Origin: CAZQBY01 sp964540655
GTDB lineage: Archaea; Altiarchaeota; Altiarchaeia; JAFGQM01
DNA: 27,069 bases
Assembly: GCA_964540655.1 (NCBI GenBank)
Contig: CAZINR010000011.1
Span: 1 to 27,069, forward strand
Reading direction: 5' to 3'
Below are positions 21,814 to 27,069 of the stretch, one piece after another. Position 1 is the first letter of the stretch. Each line of letters starts with the position of its first letter. The notes under the pieces were generated by a model. It was not told where the DNA came from. It saw only the letters and a program-made list of their open reading frames with translations, and ran no database searches. Both the position numbers and the translations under genes were made by a program.

Positions 21814-22206
21814 AAGGTGCGGATTCTCCTCGATTGATTCCTTGTATTTTTTATACAGCTTCCCCACCCTCTTCTCGTCTATCCTCTTGCCGAAGCACTC
21901 GTGCGGCACCAAAGCTCCGCTGAAGGTCTTGGGGACGTGGAGCAGCTCGTGGATGAGGGTTTTGTCCTGCTCTTCTTCCGACATCTTGTCGAACTTCTCG
22001 GACACGACCTCTATTATGTAATAGGCCTTGAGATAGAGAGCCTGCTGCCAGATGCGCGGAAGGCCCCATATGCGCGCGATTGCGCGCGACTTGGAACCGC
22101 GGGAGCGCATGCCGATTATGTGCTTGTCGCTTACGTGCCCCAAATCCAGCGCGCGCACTATTACCTTTAACCTGCGGTCTATGTCCGGCGCCAGTTCAGT
22201 TTCCAT
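21805..22206 (-). CDS. Small putative zinc metallopeptidase (phage/archaeal metallopeptidase domain-like)
   Basis: A 133-aa protein with the zinc motif HELLHVP (HExxH, about residues 86-92) after VVSEKFDKMSEEEQDKTLI, and a possible third ligand in VPHECFG (His101). This combination (VSEKFDKLS...IHELLHIP) is typical of a small archaeal/phage family annotated as putative metallopeptidase. There is no signal peptide, so it is cytosolic; the substrate is unknown. It overlaps thiC by eleven bases and is probably co-transcribed with it, with no evident functional link. Confidence 0.82.
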   Translation of the reverse strand: METELAPDIDRRLKVIVRALDLGHVSDKHIIGMRSRGSKSRAIARIWGLPRIWQQALYLKAYYIIEVVSEKFDKMSEEEQDKTLIHELLHVPKTFSGALVPHECFGKRIDEKRVGKLYKKYKESIEENPHLLI

Positions 22207-23437
22207 CTTCGCGCAAGTCCTTGCTTATCTTGACAGAGCAGAACTCCCCGCACATTGAGCAGACGTCGTCGCTTTTGGCAGGGCATTCTCCGCGCATCCT
22301 CTCGGCCGTGTCGGGGTCGATGGCCAGCTTAAGCATGCCCTTCCAATCCAGGTTCGCGCGCGACTCACTCATATCGTCGTCCCAATTGCGCGCGCCGGGG
22401 AGACCCTTGGCTATGTCGGCAGCATGGGCCGCAATCTTGCTGGAGATAGCCGCCACCTTTATGTCGTCGGCGTTCGGCAAGCCCAGATGCTCCTTGGGGC
22501 TGACGGCGCAGAGGTAGTCCACGCCGTAGTAGGCTGCGAGCGTACCTCCTATGGCGGAGGTTATGTGGTCATAGCCGGGCGCTATGTCTGTCACCAGCGG
22601 CCCCAGGACGTAGAAGGGGGCACCGTCGCAGATGCGCTTCTGCTCTTTGACATTGAATTCTATCTGATTCAGCGGGACATGGCCGGGCCCCTCGACTATG
22701 ACCTGGACCCCTGCCTCTCTCGCGCGCCTGGTCAATTCCCCCAAGACCCTTAATTCGTGCAGCTGAGCCTCGTCGGTAGCGTCCCTCAGACAGCCGGGCC
22801 GCAGGCCGTCGCCAAGGCTGATGACGACATCGCGCTCTTTGACTATCTCCAGTATGTCGTCGTAATGGGTGTAGAGCGGGTTCTCTTTCTTGCGGTCGCT
22901 CATCCACTTCAGCAAAAACGCGCCTCCCCTGCTGACCGCGCCCATGAGCCTCTTCCTCACCAGCGGTATGGCGGCTTGCGTAATCCCGCAGTGGAGTGTG
23001 ACGAAGTCCACGCCGTCCGAGCAGTGCTTCTCAATGGTTTTCAGGAGAGTATCGGGACTCAAATCGTCCACACCGCCGCTGTCTATGACCGCTTGGTATA
23101 TGGGGACGGTCCCGAGAGGCACTTTGGATTGGCTGATCAGAGTGGACCGGACCCTGTCGATGTCCTTTCCGGTGCTCAAATCCATAACCGTGTCGGCCCC
23201 GTATTTGACAGCAGCCCTGAGCTTCTCCAGCTCCTCGCCGGCATCGTCTTTGGAGGTGCTGGTGCCTAGATTCACGTTTATCTTGGTGCGCAGGCCCTCG
23301 CCTATGCCCACGGGTTCGATGTCGCGGAGAGCGCTCTTCACGATTACAGCATGTCCGGACTCAACAAGGCTTTTGAGCTTCTCCGTCTTGACATTCTCTT
23401 CCCTTGCAACCGATTCAATCAAATCTCGTTCAACCAT
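22196..23437 (-). CDS. thiC: Phosphomethylpyrimidine synthase ThiC
   Basis: Radical SAM enzyme that rearranges aminoimidazole ribotide into the hydroxymethylpyrimidine phosphate of thiamine. The [4Fe-4S] motif lies at the C-terminus, CSMCGEFCS (C-x2-C-x4-C), as is special to ThiC. Other segments are KINVNLGTSTSKDD, KYGADTVMDLSTGKDI, FVTLHCGIT, SLGDGLRPGCLRDATDEAQ, EGPGHVPLNQI and GYDHITSAIGG. The length of 413 aa matches the short archaeal/bacterial form without the extra N-terminal domain. A TATA-like box 24-31 bases before the ATG suggests a leaderless mRNA, which leaves no room for a TPP riboswitch. Confidence 0.97.
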   Translation of the reverse strand: MVERDLIESVAREENVKTEKLKSLVESGHAVIVKSALRDIEPVGIGEGLRTKINVNLGTSTSKDDAGEELEKLRAAVKYGADTVMDLSTGKDIDRVRSTLISQSKVPLGTVPIYQAVIDSGGVDDLSPDTLLKTIEKHCSDGVDFVTLHCGITQAAIPLVRKRLMGAVSRGGAFLLKWMSDRKKENPLYTHYDDILEIVKERDVVISLGDGLRPGCLRDATDEAQLHELRVLGELTRRAREAGVQVIVEGPGHVPLNQIEFNVKEQKRICDGAPFYVLGPLVTDIAPGYDHITSAIGGTLAAYYGVDYLCAVSPKEHLGLPNADDIKVAAISSKIAAHAADIAKGLPGARNWDDDMSESRANLDWKGMLKLAIDPDTAERMRGECPAKSDDVCSMCGEFCSVKISKDLREDGN

Positions 23438-23460
23438 CGCGGCTTATTTTTAAGGTAGTA

Positions 23461-23468
23461 GAATAAAA
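23461..23468 (-). promoter_or_regulatory. TATA-like box of thiC
   Basis: Read on the minus strand it is TTTTATTC, 24-31 bases before the thiC ATG, the spacing expected for a leaderless archaeal transcript. Confidence 0.5.
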
Positions 23469-23486
23469 CCCGTTTTTAATCCGGGT
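23468..23486. promoter_or_regulatory. Inverted repeat next to the thiC TATA box
   Basis: ACCCG and CGGGT form five-base arms around a nine-base T/A-rich spacer, touching the upstream edge of the thiC TATA-like box. The position suits an operator for a dimeric repressor or activator acting on thiC or on the divergent gene. The arms are short, so chance is possible. Confidence 0.3.
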
Positions 23487-23524
23487 CCATAAAGATTATC
23501 TGATATAAACGACCATCCCATAAG

Positions 23525-24289
23525 ATGAATCAAATCGGCAACTTGAGCGAGGAGATGACGGATCTGGGCTGGCGGATGGCGAAGGCAGTGCCGGAAAGTC
23601 AGAGGTCGCTGCTGTTCATGCACCTGCTCCCGCAGGTCGCCCCGGAGTATGAGGGGCGCCCCAAGGAGCTGGAGGAGCTATGGCAGAGTGTTGAAAGGGA
23701 GATACTCCCTCGTGTCGAGAAGAGGGACCTTGTGGGTTTCTTGACCCGGGCGCTCCCGGCGTCGCTCAGCAGAAGGCCGTCGCCCCCTGAACTGAAGGCG
23801 ATGTGGGCAACCATACTCGAACTGCTGCCGGATGTGCCGGTGGAGTTCAGAGAGGGTTTCCTGACCCATTCCCTGCCGGTTCTGCTGGAGAGGAGCAAGG
23901 AGCCCGAAGAGCTGGAGGGCGAATGCAGGATGATAATGGAGAGGGTGTTTCCGCACATAGGCGTGAGGGAAAGCGTTCCCTTCACTTTCAGCGCGCTGCC
24001 CGAAGCCCTCAGGCACTATGAGGGCAAGCCCTTAGAGGAGGTGCTGGGAGTGATGACGGGGTACATACTGCCGAACATGAGAGAGCGTGACAAGGAGGAC
24101 TCCATGTATGTGGCCATGCCCGAATCTTTGAGAGACCGCCCCTCTCCGGAAGCCCTGAAAAAGAGGTGGGACATCATTCTAAGCCGCCTGCTGCCCGACA
24201 TCCCTTTCAAGGACCGCCGCGACTTCTTCCATCACGAGCTCCCGGAGATGATAAAGCGCGACCCTTCGCTCCAAAATTCGGTCAGATGA
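23525..24289 (+). CDS. Helical repeat protein with five units of about 41 residues
   Basis: A 254-aa soluble protein that I do not recognise. Leu-Pro pairs recur with striking regularity: prolines at 36, 78, 118, 159, 199 and 240 (spacing 40-42) and a second series at 62, 102, 143, 183 and 224 (spacing 40-41). Each unit reads roughly L-P, a helix, a charged P-x-EL turn, a second helix ending I-L-x-x-L-P, and R/E-rich residues leading to the next unit. This looks like a two-helix solenoid, a shape usually used for protein binding. No catalytic motif or membrane segment is visible. It diverges from thiC across an 87-base gap. A hairpin and T-rich tract follow. Confidence 0.75.
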   Translation: MNQIGNLSEEMTDLGWRMAKAVPESQRSLLFMHLLPQVAPEYEGRPKELEELWQSVEREILPRVEKRDLVGFLTRALPASLSRRPSPPELKAMWATILELLPDVPVEFREGFLTHSLPVLLERSKEPEELEGECRMIMERVFPHIGVRESVPFTFSALPEALRHYEGKPLEEVLGVMTGYILPNMRERDKEDSMYVAMPESLRDRPSPEALKKRWDIILSRLLPDIPFKDRRDFFHHELPEMIKRDPSLQNSVR

Positions 24290-24290
24290 C

Positions 24291-24321
24291 GCCCTTTAAA
24301 AAGGCATTATTATTATTTTTT
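24291..24321 (+). terminator. Hairpin plus T-rich tract after the repeat protein gene
   Basis: GCCCTTTAAAAAGGC (24291-24305) is an inverted repeat with one mismatch, followed by ATTATTATTATTTTTT. It starts within a few bases of the stop codon and suits termination of the upstream mRNA; archaeal termination relies mainly on the T tract. Confidence 0.5.
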
Positions 24322-24385
24322 AAAACATGTTTTCTCGAACAATAAAAACCAAAACATTTTTATAGGCTTAATAGCAATAATACCA

Positions 24386-24461
24386 CGGGTTGGGCTTGGG
24401 AGTCTGGCAACAGCTCCCCTCTATTTCTCTCTAACCTCTTGACTTAGATTCGACTCTTTTT
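24386..24461 (+). ncRNA. Candidate structured RNA or leader with GCAA-tetraloop hairpin
   Basis: A TATA-like TTTTTATAGG at 24357-24366 would start transcription near 24386. GGGAG and CTG (24398-24406) then pair with CAG and CTCCC (24411-24418) around a GCAA tetraloop, with one bulged T. A pyrimidine-rich stretch leads to CGACTCTTTTT at 24451-24461, a possible terminator; GACTC there could alternatively pair with GAGTC of the hairpin. It may be a free small RNA or the leader of the glycosyltransferase gene. I recognise no RNA family. Confidence 0.4.
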
Positions 24462-24483
24462 AGCTTTGCTTGCCTAATTTAAC

Positions 24484-25203
24484 ATGCCCAAGGAGACTAC
24501 GGTAATAGTCCCGGCAACCGAGAGGGAAGCCCACTGCGTGCATAGGGTGCTCATGCCACTGAAGGACTGGATGGGCGCCAGCCCGGAGACTCGGGACGTC
24601 GTCCTGGTCAACGACAGCCGGACGGCGAGGGGGCGTGAGAGGATAAGCCGCATAGCCGGGGAGTTGGGCATCGACATGGTCCACTCGAATCCTGATGAGC
24701 CGAAGAACGTAGGGAAGGCCGGGGCTGTGAAGCAAGGTATCGCTCGCGCAAGAAAGAACGGCTCGGATGTCGCCGTCACGCTCGATGCGGATTTGAAAGG
24801 GCTCGAACCGGGCAGCGTAGACCGCATGGTGAACGCCCTGAGGTCCGGGGGGCACCACATGGTGGTAATGAGGACTATGGAGGGCAGAAACGAGTATTCC
24901 CACTCCCACAGCGGCCAGCGCGCGCTTTGGGTGCCGGCGCTGAACCCCTGGTTCGGCAGGGGGGAGGGCCGCAAGAAATGGGACAGCATGCTGCAGGGAT
25001 TCGGCCTCGAGGACGGTCTGAACCACCTGATTCCGAAAAGCGCCTTCCCCGAACATCCGCTCTTCCGTGCCGAGGAGCCTTACAGGGCGGGAACGGGTCA
25101 GCTGGAGGACGTGCTGCGCACGAAGAGTGTCATAGAGGGCAGGAGAAGAAAGGCAGACCGCTTGTGGAGGCGGCGGAAAAATAGGGGAAAGAGAAGGGGC
25201 TGA
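24484..25203 (+). CDS. Family 2 (GT-A) glycosyltransferase-like protein
   Basis: A 239-aa protein with the GT-A nucleotide-sugar fold: TTVIVPATERE at the N-terminus, DVVLVNDSR, NVGKAGAVKQGIA, and the metal-binding DxD-type motif TLDADLKGL (Asp101, Asp103). SHSGQRALW is the kind of acceptor-side segment seen after the DxD in family 2 enzymes. The C-terminus is very basic (GRRRKADRLWRRRKNRGKRRG), which could hold it at the membrane surface by charge; there is no transmembrane helix. Donor and acceptor cannot be told. A CTCTTTTTAG stretch about 25 bases before the ATG may be its TATA box. Confidence 0.75.
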   Translation: MPKETTVIVPATEREAHCVHRVLMPLKDWMGASPETRDVVLVNDSRTARGRERISRIAGELGIDMVHSNPDEPKNVGKAGAVKQGIARARKNGSDVAVTLDADLKGLEPGSVDRMVNALRSGGHHMVVMRTMEGRNEYSHSHSGQRALWVPALNPWFGRGEGRKKWDSMLQGFGLEDGLNHLIPKSAFPEHPLFRAEEPYRAGTGQLEDVLRTKSVIEGRRRKADRLWRRRKNRGKRRG

Positions 25204-25247
25204 CCCCGGCATAATACTTGCCCTGCCCGAAATCAGGCCTCGGCAGA

Positions 25248-25258
25248 CTTTTTATTGA
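25248..25258 (+). promoter_or_regulatory. TATA-like box for cutA-pcm
   Basis: CTTTTTATTGA is centred about 24 bases before the cutA GTG, predicting a leaderless transcript. It resembles the box before pcn (CTTTTTATTTATTGAC). Confidence 0.5.
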
Positions 25259-25276
25259 CATTATTGTAATTAGCCT

Positions 25277-25585
25277 GTGCTCGTTATAGCATACATACCC
25301 TGCGGCTCCGAGGAAGAGGCGCGCAGGATAGGGAAGAAGCTGGTGAGCGAAAAGCTGGCGGCCTGCGCCAACATAGTCAAGAGCCACTCAATCTACGCGT
25401 GGGAGGATGAGCTGAAGGAGGGCCGGGAGTGGATAGTCTTGGCAAAGACCCTGCCCGGCAAATTCAAGAAGCTGCAGAAAAGAGTCGAGAAGCTGCATTC
25501 TTATGAGATTCCCTGCATAATAGGCCTGCCCGTGGGAGACGCGAACCCGGCATATGCGACATGGGTCGAGGAGCAAGTGAAATGA
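25277..25585 (+). CDS. cutA: CutA1 family protein (divalent-cation tolerance)
   Basis: A 102-aa trimeric cytosolic protein; the family was linked to copper tolerance in bacteria but its molecular role remains unclear. The pattern is diagnostic: AYIPCGSEEEARRIGKKLV, the core EKLAACANIV, SIYAWEDELKEGREWIVLAKT and HSYEIPCIIGLPVGDANPAY, ending in ATWVEEQVK. A GTG start is used; it gives the family-typical N-terminus and sits the right distance from the TATA-like box. The stop overlaps pcm by ATGA. Confidence 0.96.
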   Translation: MLVIAYIPCGSEEEARRIGKKLVSEKLAACANIVKSHSIYAWEDELKEGREWIVLAKTLPGKFKKLQKRVEKLHSYEIPCIIGLPVGDANPAYATWVEEQVK

Positions 25586-26235
25586 ACAAAAAACAGCTCA
25601 TGGAGCACCTGATAAAGACCAACCACATAAAGAGCGTGGCGGTCGAGAAGGCGTTCATGAACGTGGACCGGGGCAAGTTCATCCCGGACGACCAGAAGGG
25701 CATGGCCTACTATGACATCCCGCTCTCCATCCCGGGCGGCCAGACCATATCGGCGCCGTCGATGGTCGCCACCATGCTTGAGGAGGCCGAGCTCAAGGAG
25801 GGTTTGAAAGTCCTTGAGGTGGGGGCCGGCTCCGGCTACAACGCTGCTCTCGTCGCCGAGATAGTCGGGCAGGAGAACATCATAACCATCGAGAGGTTGC
25901 CAGAACTGGTGGCATTCGCGAGATTAAATCTGGAGAACAGCGGCTACGGCAAGGTCAGGGTCATAAAGGGCGACGGCAGCCAGGGATATCCACCCGAAGC
26001 GCCGTTCGACCGCATAGTCTCCACCGCGGCCACTCCCAAGCTTCCTACGGCATGGGCGGAGCAGCTGAACTCCTACGGTCTGATAGTCGCGCCTGTGGGC
26101 GGGAGGCACTTCTACCAGGATCTTGTGGTCGCGCGCAAGAACGGAGACGGGAAGGTGCACGAGCTCAAGAAGGGGGGTTGCGTCTTCGTGCCGCTGATAG
26201 GCAGAGAAGGATGGCCCGAGTACTCCGAGCGCTAG
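25582..26235 (+). CDS. pcm: Protein-L-isoaspartate O-methyltransferase
   Basis: Repairs damaged proteins by methylating L-isoaspartyl residues with SAM. The start at 25582 (MNKKQLMEHLI) forms an ATGA overlap with cutA; an in-frame ATG seven codons earlier would run back into cutA and is rejected. FIPDDQKGMAYYDIPLSIP and GQTISAPSMVATML are family signatures (the latter usually reads APHM, here APSM). Motif I for SAM binding is VLEVGAGSGYNAAL. DRIVSTAA and LNSYGLIVAPVGG follow as expected. The length of 217 aa is typical. Confidence 0.96.
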   Translation: MNKKQLMEHLIKTNHIKSVAVEKAFMNVDRGKFIPDDQKGMAYYDIPLSIPGGQTISAPSMVATMLEEAELKEGLKVLEVGAGSGYNAALVAEIVGQENIITIERLPELVAFARLNLENSGYGKVRVIKGDGSQGYPPEAPFDRIVSTAATPKLPTAWAEQLNSYGLIVAPVGGRHFYQDLVVARKNGDGKVHELKKGGCVFVPLIGREGWPEYSER

Positions 26236-26345
26236 CGGAACGCGCCTGCGGCTAGAAGGAACAGCATGAAGACTAATAAGAACGCTCCTATCTCCAGTGC
26301 GGCGGTTCTAAGATTGAGTTCCTCCCTGAAGCCAAGGCTTTTCAC
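26232..26345 (-). CDS. Possible 37-residue membrane protein
   Basis: A short frame on the minus strand downstream of the surface-type protein gene: GTG at 26345, TAG at 26234-26232. Its C-terminal half (LEIGAFLLVFMLFLLAAGAF) is a convincing single transmembrane helix after a charged stretch (SLGFREELNLR). There is no clear Shine-Dalgarno. It overlaps the pcm stop by four bases in a convergent arrangement. A clean hydrophobic helix in an otherwise empty 140-base gap is the main support; it may be chance. Confidence 0.3.
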   Translation of the reverse strand: MKSLGFREELNLRTAALEIGAFLLVFMLFLLAAGAFR

Positions 26346-26376
26346 GACTATGTTATAGAGTGGGGATAGAAAAGGC

Positions 26377-27069
26377 TCATCCCCCTATCTGAAAATCGAT
26401 CTTGAGCGACTCATACCCCGGCCGGGAGAACCTCACGGAGTAGCGCCCTCTTTTGACCGGAAAAGAGAAAGAGCCGTCGCGGCCGGTCATGTGTTCTCTC
26501 TTATTGACTAAAACGGGCACGCCGCCGAGTGCCGAGCCGTCGGAGCTGAGTATCAGGGTGAAGGGCTTCGACAAATCCCTTATCACCTTGGGTCTGTAGT
26601 CGTACGAGACCGGTTTCAGGGGCTCGACCGCGGCCTTCTCGACTATAAGGTCCGAGCCATTGGGGGAATCGTTGAAGAGCTCAGCCTTGTGCTCATTGCA
26701 CCTCTTCACCAGGTTCTGCGGGGGAATCCTGTCGGTGAACTCTATGCCGCACTCTTTCGCGTAGCGCTCCCAGAACGGCCTGGAGGACCTCAGAATCTTG
26801 CGGTCCACGACGCCCCTCCGCGTCTTGCGCTCCTGGCATATGTCCTCGAAGCTGACGAAGTCGGGATACCCGGAAGGGAACGCACTGGTGTAATGGAAGC
26901 CCAAGACATCCCCGTTCTGCGCACAGTAGTGGCCGTCATAAGAGGGCGTGTCGTGGTCGCGGTTCCAGCAGTCTCCGGCGGTGTGGCCCACCGGACTGTG
27001 GGCCGTCCAGCCGCTGTCCCAGTCGAGCGAAAGGCTGAAAGCCCAGTAAGTCCCCCAGTTCGCGCAGGC
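26377..27069 (-). CDS. Partial secreted/surface-type protein with C-terminal regulatory-like beta domain
   Basis: The open frame runs off the right edge (231 codons, including stop, with no start needed), so the N-terminus is missing. The first part is rich in Trp, Cys, Gly and His (for example SLDWDSGWTAHSPVGHTAGD and CWNRDHDTPSYDGHYC) and may be an enzyme or a disulphide-bonded extracellular domain; I do not recognise it. The last 70 or so residues (FTLILSSDGSALGGVPVLVN, then MTGRDGSFSFPVKRGRYSVR, ending SRPGYESLKIDFQIGG) fit a carboxypeptidase-regulatory-like beta sandwich, common at the end of archaeal and bacterial surface proteins. Export is inferred, since the signal region is outside the window. 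Confidence 0.7.
   Translation of the reverse strand, partial: ACANWGTYWAFSLSLDWDSGWTAHSPVGHTAGDCWNRDHDTPSYDGHYCAQNGDVLGFHYTSAFPSGYPDFVSFEDICQERKTRRGVVDRKILRSSRPFWERYAKECGIEFTDRIPPQNLVKRCNEHKAELFNDSPNGSDLIVEKAAVEPLKPVSYDYRPKVIRDLSKPFTLILSSDGSALGGVPVLVNKREHMTGRDGSFSFPVKRGRYSVRFSRPGYESLKIDFQIGG

Noticed and set aside
23438..23524. TPP riboswitch upstream of thiC
   Set aside because: The gap is only 87 bases, shared with a divergent gene, and the TATA-like box predicts no leader. I see none of the conserved TPP riboswitch sequence.
25561..25581. Upstream ATG for pcm adding seven residues
   Set aside because: It lies inside cutA. The ATG at 25582 forms the usual ATGA overlap and gives the typical N-terminus.
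1..27069. tRNA or rRNA genes, CRISPR arrays, insertion sequences, prophage genes
   Set aside because: No tRNA cloverleaf, evenly spaced repeats, transposase or phage structural protein was seen on either strand.

Overview
This window is archaeal chromosome. It carries archaeal-type replication and repair genes (PCNA, both primase subunits, Mre11, Rad50, HerA, NurA), the exosome subunit Csl4, RNA polymerase subunit L, a diphthamide-synthesis protein and an ER-type signal peptidase. First genes of operons often have a TATA-like box about 25 bases before the start codon, which suggests leaderless mRNAs. Coding DNA is GC-rich and intergenic gaps are short and AT-rich. ThiC, PurF, GlyA and HisE point to a lineage with real biosynthetic capacity, but I cannot place it taxonomically. 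A run of ten Ns at 16283-16292 marks an assembly scaffold join.

Layout. (1) 1-9162, minus strand: one long DNA-end-processing operon in the order zinc-ribbon protein, nurA, herA, a 42-residue ORF, a CheD-like protein, mre11, a secreted zinc phospholipase C-like protein, rad50, hisE (cut by the window edge). (2) 9218-11395, plus: a histone-deacetylase-family protein followed by two CheD-like paralogues. (3) 11425-14799, plus: short Dph2-like protein, csl4, rpoL, a DUF99-signal peptidase fusion and a Nudix hydrolase. (4) 14849-18408, plus: pcn, priL, priS and a HAD phosphatase. (5) purF (minus) and glyA-AMMECR1 (plus) diverge from a shared promoter region. (6) thiC and a small metallopeptidase (minus) diverge from a protein built of 41-residue repeats. 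(7) 24290-24483: terminator-like hairpin and a candidate structured RNA. (8) A glycosyltransferase, cutA, pcm, and a surface-type protein running off the right edge.

How the parts work together. HerA-NurA and Mre11-Rad50 together resect DNA ends. PCNA and the two primase subunits form a replication cluster. PurF and GlyA serve purine and one-carbon metabolism, ThiC serves thiamine synthesis, and HisE serves histidine synthesis.

Most unusual points. There are three divergent paralogues that I align with the CheD glutamine-deamidase fold: two sit next to an HDAC-family gene and one sits inside the repair operon. The last is preceded by what looks like a decayed second copy of the mre11 5' end. 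A cluster of three perfect inverted repeats lies in frame inside nurA just before its catalytic Asp. Others are a DUF99-signal peptidase fusion, a Dph2 lacking its first domain, and a candidate RNA with a GCAA-tetraloop hairpin.
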